From an uncultured Eggerthellaceae bacterium (GTDB lineage: Bacteria; Actinomycetota; Coriobacteriia; Coriobacteriales; Eggerthellaceae): a DNA stretch of 55,208 nucleotides. Both the position numbers and the translations under genes were made by a program. This document shows, one piece after another, positions 1 through 8,435 of the stretch (positions within the stretch are counted from its first letter, which is position 1; each line of letters starts with the position of its first letter). The stretch lies in contig CAJOIP010000029.1 in assembly GCA_905234785.1 (NCBI GenBank), positions 1 to 55,208 of the forward strand. The letters run 5' to 3'. The notes beneath the pieces were generated by a model, which saw only the letters and a program-made list of their open reading frames with translations, was not told the DNA's origin and ran no database searches.

Positions 1-1
1 G

Positions 2-1300
2 GCGCTCGAAGCAGACCCCGACATCCGCGCCATCGTGCCGCAGACGTGCTCGGAGTTTTTGGGCGCGCCGATCATCTACGTGAAAAACGACGAGCGCGAA
101 CTGTTCGACAGCGTGGCCGACCAATTGCCGCCTCACGAGACGCGCGAGCCCGAGAAGGGCAAGGCCAGCTTCGAAGTCGAGTTCGCCACCATCGGCGAGC
201 GCGACGCCGCCCGCGACGTGCTGCGTCGCGCGGGCTTGCGTTTCCGCACGGGCAAGGCGCTCGTGCCGTTCCGCATCACCGGCAACATCGAGTGGGGAGT
301 GAAGGCGCCGGTCATCGACGGGGTAGAGGGACTCACCGTGTGGTGCTGGCCCGAAAGCCTGTGGGCGCCCATCTCGTTCACAATCGCCGCAAACGACGCG
401 CGCGGCCTGCCAGAAGGCAGCTGGCGCGACTTCTGGTGCGCAGACGATGCGTGCGTCTACCAGTTCATCGGCCAGGACAACCTGTACTTCTACGGCGTGG
501 CGCAACCGGCCATGTGGGAGGCGCTGCGCCCCGGCGACATCTTCTTCCACGAACCCACCGACCATCCGCTGCGCCAGACGCGCCTCATTGCGAACTACCA
601 CGTGCTGCTCGGCAACAAGAAGGCATCGTCGTCAGGCGCGGTGAAACCGCCCACGGCCGACGAGCTGCTCGAGCACTACACGGCCGAGCAACTGCGCGCG
701 CACTTCCTGGCGTTGGGCCTGGGGCAGAAGTCGGTCGGCTTCAAGCCGAAGGCGTTCGACCCCGACCCGGCCGTGCGCGAGGATCCGCGTGTGGCCGACC
801 CGGCGCTGAAAGAGTCGAAGCTGCTGTCCAACGTGTTCAACCGCTTGGCTCGCAGCGTGTTGTACGAAGCCAAGCGCAACTTCGGCGGGAAGGTTCCCGT
901 GTGCGACCCGACGCCTGCGGTGGTTCAGCGTGCGCACCAGGCGCTTTCCGATTACGACCGCACCATGAAGAAGGCCGAGCTGCATACGGTCATGACGATT
1001 TGCGACGAGTTCATTCGCTATTCGAACAAGGTGTGGGCCGACGGCATATCCGCCGCCGAGGCTGCCGACAGCGCCGATGCACGCCGTCAGGTGCTAGCCG
1101 ACGCCGCCTATCTGCTGTGGGTGTGCACGCTGCTCATGCATCCTGTCGTGCCTGCAGGTTGCGAGGACATTTGCGCCAAGCTGCGCTTCGACGCTGCCAA
1201 GTTCTTCAGCTGGTCACACGACTTCGCCACGCTCGCCGAGCTCGACGCTTCCGCCGAACACGCCGTGGAAGAGCTCCCCCCGCGCTACGACTTCTTCTAA
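2..1300 (+). CDS. metG: Methionyl-tRNA synthetase-like class I aminoacyl-tRNA ligase, 3' part
   Basis: The reading frame is open from base 2, so the gene starts upstream of the window; about 432 C-terminal residues are visible. MetRS charges tRNA-Met with methionine in the cytoplasm. Visible MetRS landmarks are the IEWGVKAP segment (compare WGxPxP), VWCWPESLWAPISFT (the YVWFDAxxxYxS block) and FIGQDNLYFYG (compare FIGKDNxxFH). A helical C-terminal anticodon-binding region follows. The KMSKS signature loop, expected after NYHVLLGN, reads KKASSSG, so this is a divergent MetRS or a paralogue. There is no C-terminal tRNA-binding (EMAP-like) domain. The class is confident, the strict metG assignment less so. 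Confidence 0.75.
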   Translation, partial: ALEADPDIRAIVPQTCSEFLGAPIIYVKNDERELFDSVADQLPPHETREPEKGKASFEVEFATIGERDAARDVLRRAGLRFRTGKALVPFRITGNIEWGVKAPVIDGVEGLTVWCWPESLWAPISFTIAANDARGLPEGSWRDFWCADDACVYQFIGQDNLYFYGVAQPAMWEALRPGDIFFHEPTDHPLRQTRLIANYHVLLGNKKASSSGAVKPPTADELLEHYTAEQLRAHFLALGLGQKSVGFKPKAFDPDPAVREDPRVADPALKESKLLSNVFNRLARSVLYEAKRNFGGKVPVCDPTPAVVQRAHQALSDYDRTMKKAELHTVMTICDEFIRYSNKVWADGISAAEAADSADARRQVLADAAYLLWVCTLLMHPVVPAGCEDICAKLRFDAAKFFSWSHDFATLAELDASAEHAVEELPPRYDFF

Positions 1301-1311
1301 ATGCGGAGAGT

Positions 1312-1409
1312 GATGTACGGGAGGGGAGCTGTTGCATCATTTTGCGGGAAGGTCTCCGATTGCTCCGTGCTTGCTGCAGAATGATGCACTAGCTCCCCTC
1401 CCGTGCATC
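1312..1409. repeat. Long imperfect inverted repeat, copy 1 of the GATGYRC family
   Basis: Arms 1312-1341 and 1380-1409 pair over 27 of 30 positions around a 38-nt loop. The arms contain GGGAGGGGAGCT and TGCATCATT. A closely related element lies at 2743-2840, so the two flank the first NlpC/P60 gene. It may terminate metG transcription, but there is no clean U-tract. The rest of the gap to 1612 shows only the Shine-Dalgarno (SD) site of the next gene and a weak -10-like TATCAT at 1546-1551. Confidence 0.8.
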
Positions 1410-1612
1410 ATTCCCCGAGTTGGCCACCCGGCCCATTTTTCGCTACCGCGTGTGGCTTTCGTCACCATAAAACGACGGAGTTTCCATAAGGCAAGGTGAG
1501 GGCCGTATGTGCGACCGCATATGCCGCGTGAAATGGGCGTATGCCTATCATGTCTCCATAATTCAGTGGTACGCTATCAGCGCTGACTTACCGAAAACGG
1601 AGGCTTTTTCGC

Positions 1613-2683
1613 ATGAAGAGTTCTTCTATATCGCAGCTTAAACTCACCACCATATTCGGCGCGGCTGCCGTTTCAGCCGCACTGGCCTGCACCGTTGCCG
1701 TTGCTCCCGCTCACGCCGCCACGGCGGCCGAGAAGGAAGCCGAGGCGGAAGCGGCGCTCACGCAGCTCAATGCCATGCAAGAAACGCTCGACCAGGCTTC
1801 GAACGCCTACCTTACGGCGCTCACCGACTACGAGGCCGCCATTCGCGAGCGCGATGAGACGCAGGGCCGCATCAACGAGCTGACCGACGAGATTTCCGAG
1901 ATCCAAGACCGGTTGGGCGCCCGCGCCCGCGACATGTACCGCAACGGCTCCACGTCGTTTGTCGACTTGCTGCTGGGTTCTGCCAGTTTCGAGGAGTTCA
2001 CGCAGAACTGGGATTTGCTGAACCGCCTGAACGAGACCGACGCCGAGCTGTCGGCGAAGTCGCGCACGCTGCGCGCGCAGGCCGAGGCGGAAAAGGTCAA
2101 GTACACGCAGCAGGCGGAAATCGCCGACGAGAAGGCGAAGCAGGCATCCGAGGCGTTCCAACAGGCGCAGGTGCTCGTGAACCAGATGCAGGAAACGTAC
2201 GATTCGCTGAGCGCCGAGGCTCAAGCGCTTTACGCGCAGGAGCAGGCTGCCATGTACGCGACCGAGGGTGGTGTCGTGAACGACGATGGCACGGTCACCG
2301 ACATCCAGACCGGTCAGACGTATTCCTCGGCATCGGCGTACGTCGCGGCGACGGGCAATGCCATCGTCGACCGCGCGCGTTCCATGATCGGCTCGGATTA
2401 CGTGTGGGGCGGCGTCGGCGGCTCTGACGGCGGCTTTGACTGCTCCGGCCTGGTCAGCTACGCGCTTACGGGCTCGAACACGCGAGTGGGAACGTCGTAC
2501 TCCATTGGCGCGATGTACAACCGCGTCGACGATCCGCAGGCCGGCGACTTGTACGTGACCGATGGCCACATCGCGGTGTACACCGGCGAGGGCACGCTCG
2601 TTCACGCCGTCGACTACGGCATCGGCGTTGCCGAGACGGAATTCCGCGCTAAGGACGGCGGCTTCTTCGTGCGCCCCGAATAA
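1613..2683 (+). CDS. Secreted coiled-coil NlpC/P60 peptidoglycan hydrolase
   Basis: A 356-aa exported cell-wall endopeptidase. Residues 1-36 form a signal peptide (hydrophobic core, AHA-A cleavage site). Residues about 37-215 are a charged, Ala/Glu-rich coiled coil as in PcsB/RipA-type hydrolases. Residues about 245-356 are the NlpC/P60 papain-like domain. The catalytic triad is visible: Cys277 in FDCSGLVSY, His319 in DGHIAVY and His331 in LVHAVDYG, with the 12-residue His-His spacing typical of the family. Such enzymes cut D-Glu-diamino-acid bonds in stem peptides during division or cell separation. The start is supported by a GGAGG-type SD at about 1599. A related paralogue follows at 3017. 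The exact cleavage specificity cannot be read from the sequence. Confidence 0.93.
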   Translation: MKSSSISQLKLTTIFGAAAVSAALACTVAVAPAHAATAAEKEAEAEAALTQLNAMQETLDQASNAYLTALTDYEAAIRERDETQGRINELTDEISEIQDRLGARARDMYRNGSTSFVDLLLGSASFEEFTQNWDLLNRLNETDAELSAKSRTLRAQAEAEKVKYTQQAEIADEKAKQASEAFQQAQVLVNQMQETYDSLSAEAQALYAQEQAAMYATEGGVVNDDGTVTDIQTGQTYSSASAYVAATGNAIVDRARSMIGSDYVWGGVGGSDGGFDCSGLVSYALTGSNTRVGTSYSIGAMYNRVDDPQAGDLYVTDGHIAVYTGEGTLVHAVDYGIGVAETEFRAKDGGFFVRPE

Positions 2684-2704
2684 GCTTCGGGAACACCGTT
2701 ACCG

Positions 2705-2731
2705 CAAGCCCCTCTTCGGAGGGGCTTTTTT
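2705..2731 (+). terminator. Rho-independent terminator of the first NlpC/P60 gene
   Basis: The stem AAGCCCCTC and GAGGGGCTT closes on a TTCG loop and is followed by T residues, 22 nt after the stop codon. Confidence 0.92.
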
Positions 2732-2742
2732 GCGTGCCGAGT

Positions 2743-2840
2743 GATGCGCCGGAGGGGGGCTACTGCATCATTTCGTTTCTGGCTGCAAACTTCCAAGAGG
2801 CCTTCGCCGAAATGATGCAGTAGCCCCCCTCCGGCGCATC
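2743..2840. repeat. Perfect 33-bp inverted repeat, copy 2 of the GATGYRC family
   Basis: Arms 2743-2775 and 2808-2840 are perfectly complementary over 33 bp, with a 32-nt loop. The arms share GATG, GGAGGGG, GCT and TGCATCATTT with the element at 1312-1409. It stands 11 nt beyond a separate terminator, so termination is not its obvious purpose. The remaining 2841-3007 holds nothing else I can support. Confidence 0.92.
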
Positions 2841-3016
2841 GCCCCAGGCCCAGCAAATCCGCTTTCGAAAGCTTCCGCCCACAAGATGTATGGTCGAGTT
2901 GCAGGAATTGTGATTAGGAAGTCGTTGTTTAACGCTCACAACTTCACAAGTGGGGGAGAGCGGCCGCACCTATGGTAGTCTCATAGTCGGCAAAACGGTA
3001 TGCAAACGGAGGTCAA

Positions 3017-4081
3017 ATGATGCAGCATACGTCGCTTCGCTATACGTTTACCCCAGCCATAGCTGTCTTCGCCGCACTCGCGGCTGTCGTCTTATGCGCC
3101 GCGCTCGCAATCGCCCCTTCCACGGCTTATGCCGAAACGGCGGCCGAAAAGCAGGCGGAAGCGGAAGAGGCCCTGGCGAACCTGAATGCCATGCAAGATA
3201 CGCTCGACCGTCTGTCGGCCGAATACGGCGAGGCGCTCGCCGCGCAGGAAGCCGCCGAGGAGGCGCGCGATGCGGCTCAGACGCGCATCGACGAGATCAC
3301 GGTGGAAATTGCCGACCTGCAGGACCGTTTGGGCGAACGGGCCCGCGAGATGTACCGTTCGGGTGGCGTCTCGTTCATCGAGATACTGCTCGGCGCCCGC
3401 TCGTTCGAGGATTTCGCCACCAGCCTTGACATGCTGAACAAGGTCAACGAGAACGACGCCAACATGGTCGCGCAGCAGAAGGCCCTGCGCGAGGAGGCCG
3501 AAGCCCAGCGCGCCGAATACGCCGCGCAGGCGGAAGTCGCCGCGCAGAAGTCGGCCGAAGCCGCCGAGGCGGAAGCCCAGGCCGAGGCCACGGTCGCCGA
3601 AATGCAGGCTATTTACGACAATCTGAGCGAAGAAGCCGCGAGGCTGCTCGAAGAGGAACGCGCTGCACAAGCCGCCGCCGAAGCCGCGCGTGCTGCTGCG
3701 GTCGTCGCCGAGTCCGCCGGCAGCGGCTACGACGCCAGCGCCGACACCACGGCCGTCGCATACGGCGATGGCGGCGATACGGTCAGCCGCGCGTACTCGT
3801 GCCTTGGCGCCCCCTACGTGTGGGGCGGCGTTGGCCCGTACGGCTATGACTGCTCGGGCCTTGTCAGCTATTGCCTGACCGGCGAGCACACGCGTTTGGG
3901 CACCACATACACCTTCATGGGCTGGCAGCAGGTTTCCGACCCGCAACCGGGCGACATTGCCGTGAACTGGGGCCACACCGGCATTTACATCGGCGGTGGC
4001 CAGATGATCCACGCGGCCGACTACGGCATCGGCGTCATCATCGGCCCGGTTCAGTCCGGCATGATAATAGTCCGCTGGTAG
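3017..4081 (+). CDS. Secreted coiled-coil NlpC/P60 peptidoglycan hydrolase, second paralogue
   Basis: A 354-aa paralogue of the 1613-2683 protein with the same architecture. Residues 1-39 are a signal peptide ending AYA-E, about 40-235 an Ala/Glu-rich coiled coil, and about 250-354 an NlpC/P60 domain. Catalytic residues are Cys279 (YDCSGLVSY), His320 (WGHTGIY) and His332 (MIHAADYG). GGAGG at 3008-3012 lies 4 nt before the ATG at 3017 and 7 nt before a second ATG at 3020, so 3020 is equally plausible. The tandem copies probably arose by duplication and diverged mainly in the linker before the catalytic domain. rnhA follows 14 nt downstream with no terminator between, so the two may be cotranscribed. 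Confidence 0.93.
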   Translation: MMQHTSLRYTFTPAIAVFAALAAVVLCAALAIAPSTAYAETAAEKQAEAEEALANLNAMQDTLDRLSAEYGEALAAQEAAEEARDAAQTRIDEITVEIADLQDRLGERAREMYRSGGVSFIEILLGARSFEDFATSLDMLNKVNENDANMVAQQKALREEAEAQRAEYAAQAEVAAQKSAEAAEAEAQAEATVAEMQAIYDNLSEEAARLLEEERAAQAAAEAARAAAVVAESAGSGYDASADTTAVAYGDGGDTVSRAYSCLGAPYVWGGVGPYGYDCSGLVSYCLTGEHTRLGTTYTFMGWQQVSDPQPGDIAVNWGHTGIYIGGGQMIHAADYGIGVIIGPVQSGMIIVRW

Positions 4082-4095
4082 CAATCGCCGACGCG

Positions 4096-4575
4096 ATGCA
4101 GCACGTCGAACTGTACTCAGACGGATCGTCTCGCGGCAACCCCGGACCAGGGGGCTACGGGACGATCCTTCGTTACACCGACCCGTCAGGCGAGGTGCAC
4201 GAACGCGAGCTTTCGCAAGGTTACGTTGAAACCACCAACAACCGCATGGAGCTGCTCGGCGCCATCGTGGGGTTCGAAACCATCAAGCGTCCCTGCCAAG
4301 TCGACTTCTACTCCGACTCGCAGTACGTCGTGAAGGCGTTCACCGACGACTGGATTTCCGGCTGGCTGCGCCGCGGTTGGAAAAACGCGAGCAAGCAGCC
4401 CGTGAAGAACGTCGATTTATGGAAGCGCCTGATTGCGGCTGTCGAGCCGCACGACGTGACCTATCACTGGGTTCGCGGTCATGCGGGCCATGCGGAAAAC
4501 GAGCGCTGCGACGAACTAGCCACCACTGCCGCCGACGGCGACAACCTCATCCCCGACAAGGGTTTCACCGCATAA
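4096..4575 (+). CDS. rnhA: Ribonuclease HI
   Basis: A 159-aa type 1 RNase H that removes the RNA strand of RNA-DNA hybrids (primers, R-loops) in the cytoplasm. The metal-binding acidic residues are all present: Asp9 in [11 protein letters not shown], Glu52 in NNRMELLGA, Asp74 in YSDSQYV and Asp139 in ERCDELA. The His loop residue is in GHAGH (His129). Length and motif order match bacterial RnhA. The frame is open further upstream, inside the preceding NlpC gene, but only [11 protein letters not shown] gives a normal RnhA N-terminus. There is no good SD, so it may rely on coupling to the upstream gene. Confidence 0.95.
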   Translation: MQHVELYSDGSSRGNPGPGGYGTILRYTDPSGEVHERELSQGYVETTNNRMELLGAIVGFETIKRPCQVDFYSDSQYVVKAFTDDWISGWLRRGWKNASKQPVKNVDLWKRLIAAVEPHDVTYHWVRGHAGHAENERCDELATTAADGDNLIPDKGFTA

Positions 4576-4583
4576 GTCCCAAT

Positions 4584-4644
4584 CTGCCACGAGACCCCCT
4601 CTCCTGGCAGATGCAACCTGCCAGGAGAGGGGGTCTCGTGGCAG
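4584..4644. terminator. Perfect 27-bp palindrome between convergent rnhA and engB
   Basis: Arms 4584-4610 and 4618-4644 are perfectly complementary with a 7-nt loop. Its position between two convergent genes suggests a bidirectional terminator. The arms end in CTGCCAC/GTGGCAG rather than a U-tract, and the architecture matches the other long palindromes in the window. Confidence 0.75.
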
Positions 4645-4658
4645 GTGAGGGCTTTCCG

Positions 4659-5240
4659 TCACATCACGTAGCGAGAAATCGTGGAGCGCAGCTCGGGTAT
4701 GCCGTCGCCTTTCAGCGACGAGGTAATCACCATGGGAACGTCGTCGGCAATCGCCAGCTGGCGCTTTATCGCGGCGCGCTGCTGCAGGCACTTCGACTTC
4801 GACAGCTTGTCGCCCTTCGTCAGAACGATGAGGTAGGGCAGTTCGGCTTCCTGCAGGAAGCGCACCATGTTCTCGTCGAGCGCGCTAGCCGGGTGGCGAA
4901 TGTCGATCAGCGAGCACACCAGCGCGAAGTTGCGGTCCTGGTTGAAGTAGCCCTCGATCAGTTCGGCCCAGCGGTCGCGCTCGGCCTGCGACACCTTCGC
5001 GTAGCCGTATCCCGGCAAATCGACCAGGTACGCGTCGCGCGCGTTGAAGAAGTTGATCGTGGCCGTTTTCCCCGGCGTCTGCGAAACCTTGGCCAGGCCC
5101 TTGCGGTTGCACAGCTTGTTCAAAAGCGACGACTTGCCGACATTCGAGCGGCCGGCAAACGCAACCTCGGGCAATGTCGAAACCGGCAGCTGCTTCGAGG
5201 TGCCGTACGAGCGTTCAAATTCAACCTGTTGGAAATTCAT
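4659..5240 (-). CDS. engB: Ribosome biogenesis GTP-binding protein EngB (YsxC/YihA)
   Basis: A 193-aa TrmE-Era-type GTPase needed for late assembly of the 50S subunit. The GTPase motifs are G1 GRSNVGKSS (residues 30-38), G3 DLPGYGYA, G4 TKGD and G5 SSLKG. The conserved switch region TPGKTATINFF is typical of EngB. No SD is visible. Instead a -10-like TAAACT lies 7 nt before the ATG (plus-strand 5248-5253), which would give a leaderless mRNA. The gene is divergent from rpsB and its -10 overlaps the rpsB -35, a compact bidirectional arrangement. Confidence 0.96.
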   Translation of the reverse strand: MNFQQVEFERSYGTSKQLPVSTLPEVAFAGRSNVGKSSLLNKLCNRKGLAKVSQTPGKTATINFFNARDAYLVDLPGYGYAKVSQAERDRWAELIEGYFNQDRNFALVCSLIDIRHPASALDENMVRFLQEAELPYLIVLTKGDKLSKSKCLQQRAAIKRQLAIADDVPMVITSSLKGDGIPELRSTISRYVM

Positions 5241-5249
5241 GAATGGTAG

Positions 5250-5277
5250 TTTACCAAATCAGAAAACGCGTTATACT
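5250..5277 (+). promoter_or_regulatory. rpsB-tsf promoter
   Basis: The -35 TTTACC (5250-5255) and -10 TATACT (5272-5277) are separated by 16 nt. Transcription would start near 5284, giving a leader of about 108 nt before rpsB. The -35 overlaps a minus-strand TAAACT that probably serves engB. Confidence 0.7.
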
Positions 5278-5391
5278 TTCCAAGTTTCTAATCACACATG
5301 CGTGTGCGACTCGGACCGCTAGTGGCCACCGAAAAAAGGCTGCGGACACCGGGGGTGACCACGCGCAGAGGACTAACGAATAGGAGTGGAT

Positions 5392-6201
5392 ATGACGAAA
5401 GTCAGTATTCAAACGCTGCTCGACGCAGGCGCCCATTTCGGGCATCAGACCCGCCGCTGGAACCCCAAGATGAAGCCGTACATTTTCGGCAGCCGCGGCG
5501 ACATCTACATTCTCGACCTCAAGCAGACGCTCATCGGCATGGACAATGCCTACAGCTTCGTGCGCAACCTCGCCAAGAACGGCGGCACCATCCTGTTCGT
5601 CGGCACGAAGAAGCAGGCCCAGGAAGCCGTCTCCGATGCGGCTAACCGCTGTGGCATGCCCTACGTCAACGCCCGTTGGCTCGGCGGCATGATGACGAAC
5701 TTCCAGACCATCCGCACGCGCGTCCAGCGCATGGAAGAGCTCGAGGCCATGGAAGCCGACGGCCGCATGGCGCTTCTGCCCAAGAAGGAGCAGATCCTGC
5801 TGCGCAAGGAACTCGGCAAGCTGCAGGTCAACCTGAACGGCATCCGCAACCTCCGTCGCCAGCCCGACGCCATCTTCGTCATCGACACCAACCGCGAGGA
5901 AATCGCCATCAAGGAGGCCAAGCGCCTGGGCATCCCCGTGGTCGGCACACTCGACACGAACTGCGATCCGGACGACGTGGAATACGGCATCCCGGCCAAC
6001 GACGACGCCATCCGCTCGGTCAAGCTGCTCTCCGAGTTCATCGCCGACGCGGTCGTGGCCGGCATCGGCATGCCGGTGACCGCCGCCGAGATGGCCCCCG
6101 AGGCCGCGCCTGCTCCCGAGGCCGCCGAGGCCGCGCCTGCCGCCGAAGCCGAAGCCGCTCCGGCCGAGGCAGAGGCCGCCGAGGCTCCCGCCGCCGAATA
6201 G
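5392..6201 (+). CDS. rpsB: 30S ribosomal protein S2
   Basis: A 269-aa S2 protein of the small subunit. It begins MTKVSIQTLLDAGAHFGHQ, and motifs GHQTRRWNPKMKPYIFG, RWLGGMMTNF and VVGTLDTNCDP are diagnostic. The last 40 or so residues form an Ala/Glu/Pro-rich low-complexity tail. That tail is absent from short S2 proteins but common in actinobacteria. AGGAG at 5382-5386 supports the ATG at 5392 rather than the GTG six bases upstream. It is followed by tsf with a 31-nt gap, the classic rpsB-tsf operon. frr and pyrH are not next to it. Confidence 0.97.
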   Translation: MTKVSIQTLLDAGAHFGHQTRRWNPKMKPYIFGSRGDIYILDLKQTLIGMDNAYSFVRNLAKNGGTILFVGTKKQAQEAVSDAANRCGMPYVNARWLGGMMTNFQTIRTRVQRMEELEAMEADGRMALLPKKEQILLRKELGKLQVNLNGIRNLRRQPDAIFVIDTNREEIAIKEAKRLGIPVVGTLDTNCDPDDVEYGIPANDDAIRSVKLLSEFIADAVVAGIGMPVTAAEMAPEAAPAPEAAEAAPAAEAEAAPAEAEAAEAPAAE

Positions 6202-6232
6202 ATTTCAACCCGCAACGAGAAAGGTTACCGTT

Positions 6233-7078
6233 ATGGCAATCACTGCTGCTCAGGTCAAAGAACTCCGCGAGATGACCGGCGCGGGCATGATGGAATGCAA
6301 GAAGGCCCTCACCGAGGCCGACGCCGACATGGACAAGGCCGTCGACCTGCTGCGCGAGTGGGGCGTCGCAAAGGTCGCCAAGAAGGCCGGCCGCGCCACC
6401 AACGAGGGCACCGTCATGGCGCTCGTCGCCGACGACGCCAAGTCCGGCGTGGTCGTCGAGCTGAACTGCGAGACCGACTTCGTGGGCATGAACGAGAAGT
6501 TCAAGGGCTACGCCGAGAGCATCGCCAAGATCGCGCTCGACAAGAAGCTCGCCGACGCCGAGGCCGTGAAGGCCGACGAGGAAGTCGCTGCGCTCATCAC
6601 CGACTGCGTGCACGTCATGGGCGAGAACACGCAGCTCGCGCGCGCTGCGCTCGTCGAGGGCACGGGCGTGTGCTCCTACATCCACATGGGCGGCAAGATC
6701 GGCGTCCTCATGCAGTTCGACGTCGAGGGCATCGACCCGATCGACCCCGCGTTCGTGGCGTACGGCCGCGACGTGGCCATGCAGGTCGCTGCCATGAGCC
6801 CGGTCGCCCCGAACCGCGACGCCGTCCCGGCCGAGATCGTGGCCAAGGAGATGGAAATCTACAAGGCTCAGGCCGCTCAGTCCGGCAAGCCCGAGAACAT
6901 CCAGGAGAAGATCGCCACGGGCCGCCTCGAAAAGTACTACGCTGAGAACTGCCTCACCGAGCAGGCCTTCGTCAAGGATGGCGACCTGACCATCCAGACG
7001 TACACCGACAAGGTGGCCAAGGAGCTCGGCGGCACCATCAAGGTCGTCGACTTCGTCCGCTTCGCCCTTGGTGAATAA
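6233..7078 (+). CDS. tsf: Elongation factor Ts
   Basis: A 281-aa nucleotide-exchange factor that regenerates EF-Tu-GTP. The N-terminal UBA-like module (AAQVKELREMTGAGMMECKKAL) and the TDFVGMNEKF core motif identify it. It has the full two-subdomain core and a typical C-terminal module. It sits directly downstream of rpsB, and a strong terminator follows 23 nt after the stop, closing the operon. Confidence 0.97.
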   Translation: MAITAAQVKELREMTGAGMMECKKALTEADADMDKAVDLLREWGVAKVAKKAGRATNEGTVMALVADDAKSGVVVELNCETDFVGMNEKFKGYAESIAKIALDKKLADAEAVKADEEVAALITDCVHVMGENTQLARAALVEGTGVCSYIHMGGKIGVLMQFDVEGIDPIDPAFVAYGRDVAMQVAAMSPVAPNRDAVPAEIVAKEMEIYKAQAAQSGKPENIQEKIATGRLEKYYAENCLTEQAFVKDGDLTIQTYTDKVAKELGGTIKVVDFVRFALGE

Positions 7079-7101
7079 ATCCGCGCCGAAACCCGAACGA
7101 G

Positions 7102-7132
7102 AACGGCGGCTCCTTCGGGAGCCGCCGTTTCC
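7102..7132 (+). terminator. Terminator of rpsB-tsf
   Basis: A 12-bp stem, AACGGCGGCTCC with GGAGCCGCCGTT, closes on a TTCG loop and is followed by T residues. Confidence 0.93.
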
Positions 7133-7135
7133 ATA

Positions 7136-7144
7136 TGCTATAGT
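7136..7144 (+). promoter_or_regulatory. Extended -10 promoter of serC
   Basis: TGCTATAGT is an extended -10 (TGN plus TATAGT at 7139-7144), located just beyond the tsf terminator. No convincing -35 is seen. The predicted start near 7151 gives a 26-nt leader carrying the serC SD. Confidence 0.5.
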
Positions 7145-7176
7145 TGACCAATTCTGAAACCAACGAGGAGGTTCTC

Positions 7177-8259
7177 ATGAGCAGGGTGTACAACTTTTCC
7201 GCAGGTCCGGCCGTTCTGCCGGAGGAGGTTCTGAAGCAGGCGGCAGCCGAGATGCTCGACTACCAGGGCACGGGCATGTCCGTCATGGAGATGAGCCACC
7301 GCTCGAAGCCGTTCCAGAACATCATCGACACGGCCGAAGCCGACCTGCGCGACCTGCTCGGCATCCCCGAGAACTACAAGGTGCTGTTCGTGCAGGGCGG
7401 CGCCACCACGCAGTTCGCGGCCATCCCGATGAACCTCATGAAGAACGGCGTGGCCGATTACATCGTGTCCGGCAGCTGGTCGAAGAAGGCCTGGAAAGAG
7501 GCCAAGATGTACGGCACCGCGAACTGCCTGGCAAGCAGCGAAGACGAGACGTTCAGCTACGTGCCCGACGTCGACGCCATCCAGGTCAGCCCCGATGCCG
7601 ACTACCTCTACATCTGCCAGAACGAGACGATTTACGGCACCACGTACCACAAGCTGCCCGAGACGGGCGACGTGCCGCTGGTCTCCGACGTGTCCTCCAT
7701 GTTTTTGAGCGAGCCGATGGACGTCAGCAAGTACGGCGTCATCTACGGCGGCGTGCAGAAGAACGTCGGACCGGCGGGCCTGGCCATCGTCATCGTGCGC
7801 GACGACCTCATCCGCGAGGACGTGCTGGAATACACCCCGACGCTTCTGCGTTGGAAGACCATGGCCGACGCAGGTAGCCTGTACAACACGCCGGCGTGCT
7901 ACACCATCTACATCTGCGGGCTGGTGTTCAAGTGGCTGAAGGAGCAGGGCGGCCTCGAGGGCATCGGCAAGCGCAACCGCGACAAGGCGGCGCTGCTGTA
8001 CGACTTCCTCGACCAGTCGAAGCTGTTCAAGGGAACGGCGCGCAAGGAAGACCGTTCCATCATGAACGTGCCGTTCATCACGGGCGACGCCGACCTCGAC
8101 GCGAAGTTCATCGCCGAGGCGGGCGAGAACAACATCGCCAACATCAAGGGCCATCGCTCGGTCGGCGGCATGCGCGCCAGCATCTATAACGCCATGCCGG
8201 TCGAGGGCGTGCAGCACCTCGTGAACTTCATGGACAAGTTCGAGAAGGAAAACGCGTAG
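7177..8259 (+). CDS. serC: Phosphoserine aminotransferase
   Basis: A 360-aa PLP enzyme of the class V aminotransferase fold. It converts 3-phosphohydroxypyruvate and glutamate to phosphoserine in serine synthesis, and acts in pyridoxal phosphate synthesis in some bacteria. It begins with the characteristic YNFSAGPAVLP. The PLP lysine is in YGGVQKNVGPAG (about Lys195), and HRSVGGMRASIYNA is the conserved C-terminal motif. GAGGAGG at about 7165-7171 supports the ATG at 7177 over an upstream in-frame start. It stands alone here, without serA or serB. Confidence 0.96.
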   Translation: MSRVYNFSAGPAVLPEEVLKQAAAEMLDYQGTGMSVMEMSHRSKPFQNIIDTAEADLRDLLGIPENYKVLFVQGGATTQFAAIPMNLMKNGVADYIVSGSWSKKAWKEAKMYGTANCLASSEDETFSYVPDVDAIQVSPDADYLYICQNETIYGTTYHKLPETGDVPLVSDVSSMFLSEPMDVSKYGVIYGGVQKNVGPAGLAIVIVRDDLIREDVLEYTPTLLRWKTMADAGSLYNTPACYTIYICGLVFKWLKEQGGLEGIGKRNRDKAALLYDFLDQSKLFKGTARKEDRSIMNVPFITGDADLDAKFIAEAGENNIANIKGHRSVGGMRASIYNAMPVEGVQHLVNFMDKFEKENA

Positions 8260-8284
8260 GAGAATGCGCCAAGCGGGATAACCC

Positions 8285-8350
8285 CCGTAGGGGCGCTCTC
8301 CGAGCGCCCGTCAACGATGGCTGACGGGCGCTCGGAGAGCGCCCCTACGG
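8285..8350. repeat. 29-bp perfect palindrome of the GTAGGGGCG family
   Basis: Arms 8285-8313 and 8322-8350 are perfectly complementary with an 8-nt loop. The arm reads CGTAGGGGCGCTCTCCGAGC and onward. A nearly identical element lies at 23408-23471, and single short hairpins of the family lie at 14991 and 44338. It sits 25 nt after serC and may act as its terminator, though no U-tract follows. Confidence 0.9.
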
Positions 8351-8435
8351 TTCTCATGCAACGGTGCGACTATCTTGGTACACCGACGCAAACGAAGCGG
8401 CGTATTCTAACTGATAAAGCAAGAGCAGGAGTCAT

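Noticed and set aside
1413..1612. Possible c-di-AMP (ydaO) riboswitch before the NlpC/P60 gene
   Set aside because: Actinobacterial cell-wall hydrolase genes sometimes carry one, but the conserved ydaO core blocks are not present here.
3871..4095. N-terminal extension of rnhA into the NlpC gene
   Set aside because: RNase HI begins at [11 protein letters not shown]; the upstream part overlaps the catalytic domain of the preceding hydrolase in another frame.
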